Positions 1 through 8,180 of a stretch of DNA of 35,497 nt are shown piece by piece (the stretch's first letter is position 1; each line of letters begins with the position of its first letter). The position numbers were made by a program, and so were the translations under genes. Below the pieces are notes generated by a model. The model worked only from the letters and a program-made list of their open reading frames with translations, did not search any database and was not told where the DNA came from. Origin of the DNA: Bacteroidales bacterium (lineage in GTDB: Bacteria > Bacteroidota > Bacteroidia > Bacteroidales > UBA1556); assembly GCA_015493685.1 (NCBI GenBank), contig WGCS01000187.1, positions 1 through 35,497 of the forward strand. The letters are read 5' to 3'.

Positions 1-180
1 ATAAAGAAAAATATTTTTTCTTCTTTATCGCCTTTCAGTAAAACATACCCTAGCGAAAAAGTAAAATATACAAAAGCATAATTATGATATAACATTATTA
101 ATCAAAGTATTATAATTTATTTTATTAAATGACTGTTATTTCAATATTATTTCTATTTTCGTAGTCAATTATTTTTAATT

Positions 181-987
181 ATGACAGGAAAAGTTAGTAT
201 TATTACAGGAGCCTCTTCGGGAATAGGAAAAGCATTATGCTATGAGTTGGCAAGCAGAGGTTCAAATATTGTATTAGTGGCACGGCGTCAAGATTTAATT
301 CAAGAGATTGCCAATACCATTGAGAGTAAATATAATATTAAAGCCAAAGCCATAAAAGCAGATGTTTCGTTAGAACAAGACTGCAAATTAGTTATTGATG
401 AAACCGTAAAGACATTTGGTAAAATTGATATTCTCGTTAATAATGCAGGAATATCTCAGCGTGCTATGTTTGCCGATTTAGATCTTAGTGTTATTAAACG
501 CGTGATGGCTGTAAACTATTGGGCCAGTATATATACTACAAAATTTGCTTTACCGTATTTGCTAAAGACAAAAGGCAGTGTTGTAGCAATAAGTTCCATC
601 TCTGGTTTTAGCCCTTTGCCTGCTCGTACCGGCTATTGCTCTTCTAAATATGCCCTTCATGGTTTTATGGAATCACTACGTATTGAGCACCTTAAAACAG
701 GATTACATGTTATGGTTGTTGCCCCCGAATATGTAGCCAGTGAAATAAGAGAGCACGCACTTATAGGCGATGGCTCTGAACAAGGAAAAAGCCCACGTGA
801 AGAAAAGAAAATGCTTACAGCAGAGCATGTTGCAAAACGTATTGCAACAGGAATAAAAAAACGAAGACGAACGATGGTAATAGGAAAACAAGGAATGCTT
901 ATCGTAGGCATCTCAAGAATTCTTCCCAAATTATCAGATAGGCTTATTTATAATTTTATTAAAAAAGAAGAAAATTCACCCTACTAG
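181..987 (+). CDS. Short-chain dehydrogenase/reductase (SDR family)
   Basis: A 268-residue classical SDR, probably a cytosolic NAD(P)-dependent oxidoreductase acting on a hydroxyl or keto group; the substrate cannot be told from sequence. It has the cofactor-binding TGASSGIG at residues 9-16, the NNAG motif at 87-90, and a catalytic triad that reads Ser139, Tyr152 and Lys156 in YCSSK. Length fits the family. The C-terminal tail (about 220-268) is basic and more hydrophobic, as in membrane-associated SDRs of the DHRS7/YqjQ type, so a lipid-related substrate is possible but only inferred. The next gene starts 60 bases downstream on the same strand. A weak TATTTTCG -7-like box lies at 154-161. 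The family call is secure, the substrate is not. Confidence 0.9.
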   Translation: MTGKVSIITGASSGIGKALCYELASRGSNIVLVARRQDLIQEIANTIESKYNIKAKAIKADVSLEQDCKLVIDETVKTFGKIDILVNNAGISQRAMFADLDLSVIKRVMAVNYWASIYTTKFALPYLLKTKGSVVAISSISGFSPLPARTGYCSSKYALHGFMESLRIEHLKTGLHVMVVAPEYVASEIREHALIGDGSEQGKSPREEKKMLTAEHVAKRIATGIKKRRRTMVIGKQGMLIVGISRILPKLSDRLIYNFIKKEENSPY

Positions 988-1047
988 TACTTGTAGTTAT
1001 GGTGAATAATTATACTAAAATCGTAAAAACTAAAACAACATATTAAA

Positions 1048-1470
1048 ATGAATATAAAACTATTAGAAGGTATAGAAGGACTAAACTTTGGATTAAGCAA
1101 AGATGATTTTTTATTACAACACCCTGAGAATGCTAATTTTGAACTTCTGGAAGAAGAGGAAGAACTTAAAACTGAAGCCGTTTTCTTAGAGGAGATTAAT
1201 AGCACTCTATATTTTGAAGGTGATGAAACAGAAATGTTATTTACTGCTTGCGATACTGAGAATAAAGACGCCACACTTTTTGGAGTAAATGTTTTTGAAA
1301 AAACTGAAGCTGAGATCATTGAATTGATGAAACAACATGATTACAATCAATATGATAGTGATATTGAAGAATGGGGTGAGAAAAATATTAGCTTCCTTGA
1401 AGCCATGGCCGATTTCTATTTTATCCAAGGAAAACTTACAAGCGTTTCATGGGGAATTCTTATTCTATAA
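1048..1470 (+). CDS. Hypothetical acidic protein, 140 aa
   Basis: I do not recognise this protein. It is a soluble, strongly acidic 140-residue product with no signal peptide or membrane segment. A Glu-rich patch (LLEEEEELKTE) lies at about residues 33-43, and the second half alternates predicted strands with a helix around EAEIIELMKQH. The small, acidic, single-domain character resembles immunity-type or SMI1-like proteins, but no motif supports that, and no toxin gene lies beside it. It starts 60 bases after the SDR gene with no obvious promoter of its own, so co-transcription is plausible. Its 3' end faces a long repeat-rich gap that begins with a strong hairpin. Reading-frame integrity and codon use look like a real gene. 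Confidence 0.7.
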   Translation: MNIKLLEGIEGLNFGLSKDDFLLQHPENANFELLEEEEELKTEAVFLEEINSTLYFEGDETEMLFTACDTENKDATLFGVNVFEKTEAEIIELMKQHDYNQYDSDIEEWGEKNISFLEAMADFYFIQGKLTSVSWGILIL

Positions 1471-1561
1471 TTTCCCAATAGAAATAGAATAAGAAAGCCA
1501 AGTATTTATAATACTGAAGATAACCGTTTTTTATTCCATAAAAGATATATATAAAGGATGT

Positions 1562-1635
1562 TTGCCAAAGGGCAACACAAATTCCTCAAATACTGCCCCA
1601 ACCCTTAAAGGGAGGCATTAGAGGAATTTGTTTTT
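1562..1635 (+). terminator. Double hairpin with U-tract, probable terminator of the 1048-1470 gene
   Basis: A small stem TTGCC/GGCAA (1562-1566 with 1571-1575) is followed by a larger nested hairpin. The outer stem is CAAATTCCTC at 1578-1587 with GAGGAATTTG at 1621-1630. Inside it TGCC pairs with GGCA and CCCTT with AAGGG. A run of T follows at 1631-1635. The CCCTTAAAGGG core resembles short palindromes common in Bacteroidota intergenic DNA, so it may be a repeat serving as a terminator. Confidence 0.55.
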
Positions 1636-1749
1636 AGGAGAACGGACTTATTTACCTTATAAGCTGCTGCGCAAAACTTAAGAATAATCTCCGGTACTTG
1701 CTCTTGCTAATGGCAACAATCATCCCGCCTCAGGCTGATGAACGTCCGC

Positions 1750-1863
1750 ATTGGAAAGAATTAACTAAGTCAAACTAAAGTTTCGAGCACCGGCATTGGG
1801 TTTGGGTTTATCATTCGGAACGCGAAAGGATTGACTGCGTCGAATCTTCGATTTCGCGCACCC
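1750..1863. repeat. Dispersed dyad repeat, copy A
   Basis: This block matches a second one at about 22009-22116. Positions 1820-1862 are identical over 43 bases to 22074-22116, and GGCATTGGGTTTG at 1792-1804 also recurs. The upstream part is diverged. The core is an inverted repeat with arms CGCGAAA (1821-1827) and TTTCGCG (1852-1858), so it can fold as a hairpin. It has no coding potential that I can see. Size and setting suggest a REP-like non-autonomous element. Confidence 0.75.
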
Positions 1864-1962
1864 GCAAAGAACATCAATAATCTAATAAATTTAACACACT
1901 GTATATCAGTATTTAATAAATTGATAATTGTATTTTATATTTTTATCGGATAGTAATGAAAT

Positions 1963-1996
1963 AAAAAAGCGACTCTTCTGTTAACAGAAGAGTCGC
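1963..1996 (-). terminator. Rho-independent terminator of ffh
   Basis: A perfect 12-bp stem, GCGACTCTTCTG (1969-1980) with CAGAAGAGTCGC (1985-1996), closes a four-base TTAA loop. On the minus strand it is followed by six T residues (complement of 1963-1968). It lies about 25 bases beyond the ffh stop codon and is a textbook intrinsic terminator. Confidence 0.93.
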
Positions 1997-2020
1997 AACA
2001 ACAAAAATTATTTTATACTA

Positions 2021-3367
2021 TTATAATTTCATTTTAGATTTCATACTCTGCATCATACGCGCGGAATTTTTCATTCCGGCACCACCGCTCATCATCTTCA
2101 TCATTTTACGAGTACTATCAAATTGTTTTATTAGGTTATTCACCTCTTGTATATTAGTTCCGCTTCCCTTGGCAATTCTATGTCGGCGACTACCATTTAT
2201 CAACTTTGGGTTCTCACGTTCTTGTTCTGTCATAGAGTGGATAATTGCTTCAACACTTTTAAAGGCATCATCATCAATATCAACATCTTTTAAGGCCTTA
2301 CCCATACCCGGTATCATCCCCATAAGGTCTTTCACATTACCCATTTTTTTAATTTGATTGATTTGTTTTAAGAAATCATTAAAATTAAATTGGTTTTTAG
2401 CAATTTTCTTTTGCAAACGCCTACTCTCATCAACATCAAATTGTTCCTGAGCTTTCTCCACCAAGGAAACAACGTCACCCATTCCCAGAATCCTGTCAGC
2501 CATACGTGATGGATAAAAGATATCCAAAGCTTCCATTTTCTCACCTATACCGACAAACTTAATGGGTTTATCAACTACAGAGCGGATAGTAAGAGCAGCA
2601 CCACCACGAGTATCACCATCTAATTTCGTTAAAATAACACCCGTATAATCCAGCACATCATTAAATGCTTTGGCTGTATTTACAGCATCCTGCCCCGTCA
2701 TAGAGTCCACAACAAATAATGTTTCCTGAGGTTTTATCTTTTTATAAACCGCTGAAATTTCGTTCATCATCTGTTCATCTACAGCCAAACGACCGGCCGT
2801 ATCCACAATAACCACATTATAGCCATGCTCTTTGGCATATTTAACAGCATTATTGGCAATTTCAACAGGATTTTTATTTGCCTCATCAGCATATACCTCC
2901 ACTCCTATTTGTTCCCCAAGCACTTTTAACTGATTAATAGCAGCAGGCCGATAAACGTCACCGGCAACCAATAGAGGTTTTTTTCCTTTTTTGTTTTTAA
3001 GAAAATTAGCTAATTTTGCTGAAAAGGTAGTCTTACCTGACCCTTGAAGTCCAGCAATAAGAATAATTGATACACTGGCTTTCAAATCCAAATCAACTTG
3101 CTCTCCACCCATTAAATCGGCTAATTCGTCATGCACAATCTTAACCATCAACTGACTGGGAGAAACAGCGGTAAGCACATTGGCTCCAAGGGCTTTTTCC
3201 TTCACTGTAGCAGTAAAAGTCTTAGCCACCTTATAACTAACGTCTGCATCCAATAAGGCCTTCCGAACCTCCTTGAGTGTTTCAGCCACATTGATCTCTG
3301 TAATTCTCCCTTGACCTTTTAAGACTTTAAAAGCCCGGTCTAGTTTATCGCTTAAATTATCAAACAT
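2021..3367 (-). CDS. ffh: Signal recognition particle protein Ffh
   Basis: The SRP54-type GTPase binds 4.5S RNA and signal sequences and delivers ribosome-nascent chains to FtsY at the inner membrane. The 448-residue product has the usual order: N-terminal four-helix N domain, G domain with GLQGSGKTT at residues 106-114, DTAGR at 189-193 and TKLDGD at 247-252, then the M domain. The M domain has the RNA-binding GSRRHRIAKGSG segment and a Met-rich tail (KMMKMMSGG and onwards). Length is normal for the family. The gene stands alone, with a strong terminator downstream and a TAGTTTTG promoter element 33 bases upstream of the start. Nothing is degenerate. Confidence 0.98.
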   Translation of the reverse strand: MFDNLSDKLDRAFKVLKGQGRITEINVAETLKEVRKALLDADVSYKVAKTFTATVKEKALGANVLTAVSPSQLMVKIVHDELADLMGGEQVDLDLKASVSIILIAGLQGSGKTTFSAKLANFLKNKKGKKPLLVAGDVYRPAAINQLKVLGEQIGVEVYADEANKNPVEIANNAVKYAKEHGYNVVIVDTAGRLAVDEQMMNEISAVYKKIKPQETLFVVDSMTGQDAVNTAKAFNDVLDYTGVILTKLDGDTRGGAALTIRSVVDKPIKFVGIGEKMEALDIFYPSRMADRILGMGDVVSLVEKAQEQFDVDESRRLQKKIAKNQFNFNDFLKQINQIKKMGNVKDLMGMIPGMGKALKDVDIDDDAFKSVEAIIHSMTEQERENPKLINGSRRHRIAKGSGTNIQEVNNLIKQFDSTRKMMKMMSGGAGMKNSARMMQSMKSKMKL

Positions 3368-3399
3368 GCTCTTTACTATTAAATTTATATTTAGGGCTG

Positions 3400-3407
3400 C
3401 AAAACTA
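3400..3407 (-). promoter_or_regulatory. -7 promoter element upstream of ffh
   Basis: The minus strand reads TAGTTTTG, an exact match to the Bacteroidota sigma-ABfr TAnnTTTG -7 consensus, 33 bases before the ffh ATG. A convincing -33 TTG at normal spacing is not visible. Confidence 0.55.
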
Positions 3408-3775
3408 ATGAAAAATTTACAAAATATGGTGAGATTATTTCCAATGATATTTTATCTTGTTAATACTTACAGCAATATCTTATCATAATATTATATCCAA
3501 CTAGAAATCAGAATACTACACCAATAAATTAAATTTATTCTTCCTATGTACAGAATTGTGTTTTTCTAAATAAAAATGAGCGCAGTCTAAAAAGATAGAT
3601 TTTTATTAAAATCAAGACAGAAGAAATTTTTAAATCGGAGTTAACTAATTGTTAATGAGTATTCAAAAATTTCTGACAACACAGAGTTTGGAAACAAAGA
3701 CCCTTTTTAGAACAGTCTCAAGAATAAATTTGAAGCGAGTTTTTACAGGTAATGAAATCAATTAAGCCATTAAGC
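3408..3775. other. AT-rich gap between ffh and the FKBP gene
   Basis: Between ffh and the FKBP terminator I see no open reading frame, tRNA or structured repeat. The sequence is AT-rich and unremarkable apart from the terminator at its right end. Confidence 0.5.
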
Positions 3776-3809
3776 AAAAAAAAGCTGTTACAAGAGATTA
3801 TGCAACAGC
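3776..3809 (-). terminator. Rho-independent terminator after the triple-FKBP gene
   Basis: On the minus strand, GCTGTTGCA (complement of 3801-3809) pairs with TGTAACAGC (complement of 3784-3792) in a nine-base stem with one G-U pair. Eight T residues follow (complement of 3776-3783). It begins 22 bases after the stop codon of the 3832-5028 gene. Confidence 0.9.
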
Positions 3810-3831
3810 CACTAAAATAATAGTAAGAAAC

Positions 3832-5028
3832 TTACAGTTTTGGCTTTCCTTTGGAGATATTTTGAAGATAAACGTCAAAAATCAAAGTAGCTTTAGCAGG
3901 AATAATTGGTTCTCTTCCTTTTTCGCCATAGCCTAATTGATAAGGAATAATAAAGCGAACTGTTTCTCCTTTTCGCATGTGCATAATACCATAATCTAGC
4001 CCTTTGATAACACGCTGTGCTGCAATAACAAATTGTAGAGAGTCCCCTCTATCATAACTTGAGTCAAAAATTTTATTATCTTTTTGAAGGCGCGCAACAT
4101 ACTGAATGGTAACGGTATCATAAGGCAAAGGTCGGATTCCATTGGTAGAATCTATCACAATATATTTGAGTCCCGAAGGCAATGTAATGGTATCCTTACC
4201 ATCTAGTTTATAGTGGGGATAATTAATTTTTTCAAACTTTTCTAATTCAATATCAAAAATTAAATCTGCTTTTGGAGGAATAGGAGATCTCCCATTTTCG
4301 CCATAAGCCAATTTATAAGGTATTAATAAGCGACGTTTTTCTCCTTTTTTCATACCTATAACGCCCTTTTCCCAGCCTTGAATTACACGATGTCGTCCTA
4401 TAATAAAATCAAAAGCAGACCTTCCATTATCGTGAGAAGAGTCAAATTTACGTCCATCGGTAAAGTATCCTGTATATTGCACAAAAGCTTTATCTCCTTC
4501 TTCCATTTTTTTCCCTTTTCCCTTGGCCACCCGGATATATTCTAAACCATCAGCTAATTTCACCGTATCGAGTCCTTTCACATCAAATGGTTTAGAAGCT
4601 TTTTTTATTTGCTCCATTTTCACAGTGAAGTACAAGGTGGAATTAGCAGGAATATTACCCATATTCCGCGCTCCATAACCCAATTCAGGAGGAATAATAA
4701 GTAAGGCCGAATCGCCTTGATGTAAATATTTAAGGCCTTCTTCCCAGCCTTTTATCACTCTTGATTGTCCCAATTTGAAACTTATGGGTATTTTGCGACT
4801 ATACGATTCGTCGAAGACAGTACCGTCAGCTAATTTACCCACATAATTTACACTCACAAAATCATTGCTATCGGCTTTAGGTTCTTTTTTATGAATCGCA
4901 AATAATTTAAATTTCAATCCACTTTGTGTGGTATATTCTCTATTTCGTTTTATTTTTTTTGGAGCTGTTTGAGCAAAATTCCCCAAACTTATTCCCATAA
5001 ATAAACTCAGAATCATTAAATATTTCAT
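3832..5028 (-). CDS. Secreted peptidyl-prolyl isomerase with three FKBP domains
   Basis: The 398-residue protein is predicted to catalyse prolyl cis-trans isomerisation in the periplasm. An N-terminal signal peptide ends near FAQ at residues 18-20. Three complete FKBP_C domains follow at about 50-141, 172-265 and 295-395. Each keeps the YxG/FD/VI-G/YG/FDV signature: VIKGW at 91-95, VIQGW at 215-219, and VIKGL at 340-344, where the floor Trp is replaced by Leu in the last domain. A second three-domain FKBP gene lies directly upstream (5185-6516), separated by a terminator, so the two are probably separate transcripts that arose by duplication or co-option. FKBP identity is certain. Client proteins are unknown, but outer-membrane or secreted proteins are the natural guess. 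Confidence 0.93.
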   Translation of the reverse strand: MKYLMILSLFMGISLGNFAQTAPKKIKRNREYTTQSGLKFKLFAIHKKEPKADSNDFVSVNYVGKLADGTVFDESYSRKIPISFKLGQSRVIKGWEEGLKYLHQGDSALLIIPPELGYGARNMGNIPANSTLYFTVKMEQIKKASKPFDVKGLDTVKLADGLEYIRVAKGKGKKMEEGDKAFVQYTGYFTDGRKFDSSHDNGRSAFDFIIGRHRVIQGWEKGVIGMKKGEKRRLLIPYKLAYGENGRSPIPPKADLIFDIELEKFEKINYPHYKLDGKDTITLPSGLKYIVIDSTNGIRPLPYDTVTIQYVARLQKDNKIFDSSYDRGDSLQFVIAAQRVIKGLDYGIMHMRKGETVRFIIPYQLGYGEKGREPIIPAKATLIFDVYLQNISKGKPKL

Positions 5029-5071
5029 TATTGATATAATTTATTGTAAGCAATCTATTAATTATTATAGC

Positions 5072-5136
5072 AAAAAAAATCCTTTCCGATGTTTAGAAAT
5101 AACCAATAAGATTAAGACACATAAGAAAGGATTTTT
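5072..5136 (-). terminator. Terminator between the two FKBP genes
   Basis: The arms TCCTTTC (about 5080-5086) and GAAAGGA (5125-5131) are flanked by A-runs on the left and T-runs on the right, with a loop of roughly 40 bases. Read on the minus strand, the stem ends in eight T residues. It sits 49 bases after the stop codon of the upstream FKBP gene. The run structure would also work in the other direction. The long loop lowers confidence. Confidence 0.6.
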
Positions 5137-5184
5137 ATATAATTTCAGAGAACAATATTCTGAAAAACCATTAGGTTCAAGAAC

Positions 5185-6516
5185 TTATTTCTCCACTTTA
5201 ATTAATTCTACATCAAACACCAATGGTGAGTTGGGAGGAATAATTTTACCTGCGCCACGAGAGCCGTAAGCCAAATTAGAAGGAATAACCAATTTTGCCT
5301 TTCCCCCTTCTTTCATCATAGCAATAGCTTCGTCCCATCCCGGAATAACCTGATGTTGGCCAAGGGTGAATTCAAAAGGTTTGCCTCTATCTACTGAAGA
5401 GTCAAATTTAGTACCATCAAGTAAATAGCCTGTATAATGTACTTTTACTTTATCGCCGGCAACAGCTTGTTTGCCTGTACCCGCAACTTCTTGAATATAA
5501 TACAATCCATCAGCAGTAGGTTTCACATTAATATTGTGTGATTTTAAATACTTATTTATTAACGAAGCTTCTCCTGCCATAGCTTTCTTAGCTTGGGCTT
5601 CTTGTTGGGCTTTCATTTGCTTTGCAGAGGTAAGTTTTAACAGTTGAACATCATATACAATAGTAGCATAAGGGGGTACATAACCTCTCATGCCTTGCGC
5701 ACCAAAGGCAAGAGAAAAAGGAACAACCATAGTTGCTTTCTCACCCACTTTCATTTTCATTAAACCTGTCTCAAAACCAACACCCAGTTGTCCGGTACCA
5801 ATTTCCAAATCAATGGGTTTACCATCATTGTAAGTATTGATAAATTCAGCTCCTTTAGGACCAATAGTTTTAGCAACAATATTCAACTTGGCATATTCAC
5901 CGGCAGCTGCTTTAGCCCCTTTTCCTTTTTTAGTAACCAAGAAAAAGATACCACTTGGATCGGGTTTAACATTCAACTTATTGGTAGCAATATAGTTAGC
6001 TATGGTACTTTTCTCTAGTTGTGCCATAGCCTTTTCGGTCTGCATTCTCTCCTTATCCATTTCAGCAGGAGTCATAATCTTAATGACTTTTACATCAAGT
6101 AAGAAGGTAGAACCACTATCCAAAAGTGCAGGGCGAGGAGCACCAACGGTTTTCTGGAAGAAAGAATCAGTATTGATAACAAAAGTAGCGCTATCACCCG
6201 GGCTCATCATTTTCAAAGCAGCAAAAACATCCCCTTTATAGGTTGATTTCATCATTGGCAATTCAAAAGGATGCCCCGGTTGAGACTTACTAAATATAGA
6301 ATCATTCATGGTCCTATAATTCATATAGGCAGAAACCTTATCTCCTATTCTAGCCTTAGCAGTATCATCGCTACGCTTATAAAATTTATAATAAAGGCCA
6401 TCGGCAGCCTTAGTAAAACCTGGGTATTTGTTTGCTTTTTTGGTGGTACAAGCATAACTCATTCCAGCTAATAATACAACAGCTATCGCTGCCTTTGAAA
6501 ATCTTTTGAAGTTCAT
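5185..6516 (-). CDS. Exported FKBP-type isomerase, two degenerate and one intact FKBP domain
   Basis: The start at 6516 (MNFKRFSKA) is preferred to the in-frame ATG at 6543: it leaves about 30 bases of leader after the -7 box at 6554-6561 and puts a normal signal peptide first. The 443-residue product has LLAGMSYAC near residue 23, a possible but imperfect lipobox. The C-terminal domain (about 316-443) is a canonical FKBP with VHYTGYLLDG, KFDSS, VIPGW, LAYG and FDVELI. The two preceding FKBP-like domains (about 31-148 and 174-296) keep the fold spacing (FELPM...GDSATF; GVGFETGLMKM...FAFGAQ-like) but lack most active-site aromatics. They may serve substrate binding or dimerisation, like the N-terminal domain of FkpA/Mip. 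Its paralogue lies just downstream. Confidence 0.9.
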   Translation of the reverse strand: MNFKRFSKAAIAVVLLAGMSYACTTKKANKYPGFTKAADGLYYKFYKRSDDTAKARIGDKVSAYMNYRTMNDSIFSKSQPGHPFELPMMKSTYKGDVFAALKMMSPGDSATFVINTDSFFQKTVGAPRPALLDSGSTFLLDVKVIKIMTPAEMDKERMQTEKAMAQLEKSTIANYIATNKLNVKPDPSGIFFLVTKKGKGAKAAAGEYAKLNIVAKTIGPKGAEFINTYNDGKPIDLEIGTGQLGVGFETGLMKMKVGEKATMVVPFSLAFGAQGMRGYVPPYATIVYDVQLLKLTSAKQMKAQQEAQAKKAMAGEASLINKYLKSHNINVKPTADGLYYIQEVAGTGKQAVAGDKVKVHYTGYLLDGTKFDSSVDRGKPFEFTLGQHQVIPGWDEAIAMMKEGGKAKLVIPSNLAYGSRGAGKIIPPNSPLVFDVELIKVEK

Positions 6517-6553
6517 CACTCTACTTATTTTAGTTTTTATCATTAATAATGTG

Positions 6554-6561
6554 CAAAGCTA
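6554..6561 (-). promoter_or_regulatory. -7 promoter element of the 5185-6516 FKBP gene
   Basis: The minus strand reads TAGCTTTG, an exact TAnnTTTG match, 38 bases before the preferred ATG at 6516 and only 11 before the alternative ATG at 6543. That spacing supports the shorter reading frame. Confidence 0.55.
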
Positions 6562-6642
6562 CAATTATTTTTCCTACAAATACTTACTTAACTAAATTTA
6601 ACTTCCATTTACATTTAGGGTAATACCTTATTATAAAAAAGC

Positions 6643-6650
6643 TATTTTTG
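6643..6650 (+). promoter_or_regulatory. -7 promoter element of the glycosyltransferase operon
   Basis: TATTTTTG matches the TAnnTTTG consensus and would give a leader of about 57 bases before the glycosyltransferase ATG at 6714. No good -33 TTG is seen at the expected distance. Confidence 0.45.
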
Positions 6651-6713
6651 TGAACTTATTTGTACTTAATATTAATTGAAAGAAATCATTTTAAGACACC
6701 CATTTTATAAATT

Positions 6714-7442
6714 ATGATTAAAAAATTATCCATCGTAATTCCTGTTTATAATGAAGACAAGAGTGTTCATGAGATACTTGATTTAGTACGTGCAGTAAAA
6801 CTTATCAACGATATAGAAAAAGAAATTATCATTGTTAATGATGCCAGCACCGACAATACGCAGGCTGTTTTAGAGGCCTATCGAGATGCTCATCCCAATG
6901 ATGACATACAGCTGTACGAACACAAAGAGAACAAGGGAAAAGGGGCTGCTCTTCATACAGGAATAGCTTGCGCCAGTGGAGAATATTTAATTATTCAAGA
7001 TGCTGATTTAGAATACGATCCCCAAGAATACAATCTTCTGTTAAAACCGATACTCAAGGGAGTAGCCGATGTGGTATATGGTTCTCGCTTTGCCGGAGGA
7101 ACCCCGCACAGAATACTATTCTTTTGGCATTCCATTGGAAATAAATTTCTCACCATGACGTCTAATATGTTTACTAATTTAAACCTATCAGATATGGAAA
7201 CATGCTACAAATTATTCAGAACAGATATTATTCAAAATATAAAGCTAAAAGAAAACCGCTTTGGTTTTGAGCCTGAGGTAACAGCAAAACTCTCTCGGGT
7301 ACCCAATTTACGTATTTATGAAGTTGGTATTAGTTACTATGGACGTACTTTTGAAGAGGGAAAGAAAATTGGTTGGAAAGATGGTTTTAGAGCAATCTAC
7401 TGTGTTTTGAAATATAATATCTGGGACAAGAAGTATGAATAA
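6714..7442 (+). CDS. Family 2 glycosyltransferase (polyprenyl-phosphate type)
   Basis: A 242-residue GT-A fold transferase close to dolichol-phosphate mannosyltransferases, which move a sugar from a nucleotide donor to a polyprenyl phosphate. It opens with [11 protein letters not shown] (residues 8-18), then VNDASTDNT (41-49) and the metal-binding DADLEYDP (96-103), followed by the YGSRF and ETCYKLFR segments typical of the group. There are no membrane segments, so it would be a soluble or peripheral cytosolic enzyme without the extra membrane domain of GtrB. Its last eight bases overlap the methyltransferase start, so the two are translationally coupled. The pairing suggests that a lipid-linked sugar is both made and methylated, but that is inference. 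The sugar is unknown. Confidence 0.9.
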   Translation: MIKKLSIVIPVYNEDKSVHEILDLVRAVKLINDIEKEIIIVNDASTDNTQAVLEAYRDAHPNDDIQLYEHKENKGKGAALHTGIACASGEYLIIQDADLEYDPQEYNLLLKPILKGVADVVYGSRFAGGTPHRILFFWHSIGNKFLTMTSNMFTNLNLSDMETCYKLFRTDIIQNIKLKENRFGFEPEVTAKLSRVPNLRIYEVGISYYGRTFEEGKKIGWKDGFRAIYCVLKYNIWDKKYE

Positions 7443-8178
7443 AGAATTTGAATATAAAGCCATTGACAAGGAAGGGATGGAAACCCTTGAAGTTGTTGCC
7501 GAAGCAGAGAATTTTAACACCTGGATGTATGAAACCATACACCCATTTTGCGAGGGTAATATTCTGGAAATTGGCAGTGGCATTGGAAATATTTCCATAG
7601 AGTTTCTGAAAGAGAACAAACAAATTAGCCTCACTGATTTGCGCGAAAATTATTGTAGTATTTTACGTAATAAATTCAACTCGTTTTCCAATCTACAAGC
7701 GGTACTTCAAATGGATATTATTGATCCTCAGTTTGACCAAAAACATGCCGATAAGTTTAACACTTATGATAGCATTTATGCTTTAAATATTGTGGAACAT
7801 GTAAAAGACGACAATCTAGCCATTGCCAATTGCAAGAAACTCCTTAAACCCGGAGGAAAATTAACAATTCTAGTTCCCGCATATCAAACATTATACAATA
7901 GTTTCGACAAGGAGCTGGAACACTACAAAAGATATACACAGCAGTCGCTTAATGAGTTACTTACAAATAACAACCTCAATATTATTCATCAACAATATTA
8001 TAATTTTGTTGGTATTTTTGGTTGGTGGTTTAGCGGCAACATACTGCGTAAAAAGACAATACCGGGCGGACAAATGAAATTATATAACCAATTGGTTCCC
8101 CTAATAAAGATAATGGATAAAATTGTTTTCAACAAAGCAGGCTTAAGCGTTATTAGCGTTGGACAGAAAGAAATATAA
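7435..8178 (+). CDS. Class I SAM-dependent methyltransferase
   Basis: The 247-residue protein has a Rossmann SAM-binding motif [10 protein letters not shown] at residues 43-52, an acidic motif at the end of strand two (LTDLREN), and [10 protein letters not shown], typical of Methyltransf_11/23 enzymes. The [16 protein letters not shown] segment is motif III. The C-terminal half, with YKRYT and a tryptophan-rich [13 protein letters not shown] patch, may face the membrane. The substrate is unknown. The coding sequence overlaps the glycosyltransferase by eight bases and ends two bases before rlmN. From this position a lipid-linked glycan or small-molecule target is more likely than RNA, but neither is proven. 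Confidence 0.88.
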   Translation: MNKEFEYKAIDKEGMETLEVVAEAENFNTWMYETIHPFCEGNILEIGSGIGNISIEFLKENKQISLTDLRENYCSILRNKFNSFSNLQAVLQMDIIDPQFDQKHADKFNTYDSIYALNIVEHVKDDNLAIANCKKLLKPGGKLTILVPAYQTLYNSFDKELEHYKRYTQQSLNELLTNNNLNIIHQQYYNFVGIFGWWFSGNILRKKTIPGGQMKLYNQLVPLIKIMDKIVFNKAGLSVISVGQKEI

Positions 8179-8180
8179 TT

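Larger units (their letters stand above)
1471..2020. other. Repeat-rich convergent intergenic region
   Basis: This 550-base gap between two converging genes contains no credible gene. In order it holds two consecutive hairpins (1562-1575 and 1578-1630), a small GC-richer stretch with a dyad around 1720-1740, a dispersed repeat (about 1750-1863, copy at about 22009-22116), an AT-rich stretch, and the ffh terminator. Its base composition is visibly less AT-rich than that of the promoter gaps nearby. Confidence 0.75.

Noticed and set aside
984-1319. Minus-strand frames antisense to the small acidic gene
   Set aside because: Ser/Phe/Ile-rich composition is that of an antisense shadow of an acidic AT-rich gene.
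1681-1750. GC-richer stretch considered as a tRNA or small RNA
   Set aside because: No cloverleaf, no T-loop GGTTCRANNCC-like box and no CCA end on either strand; only a short dyad near 1720-1740.
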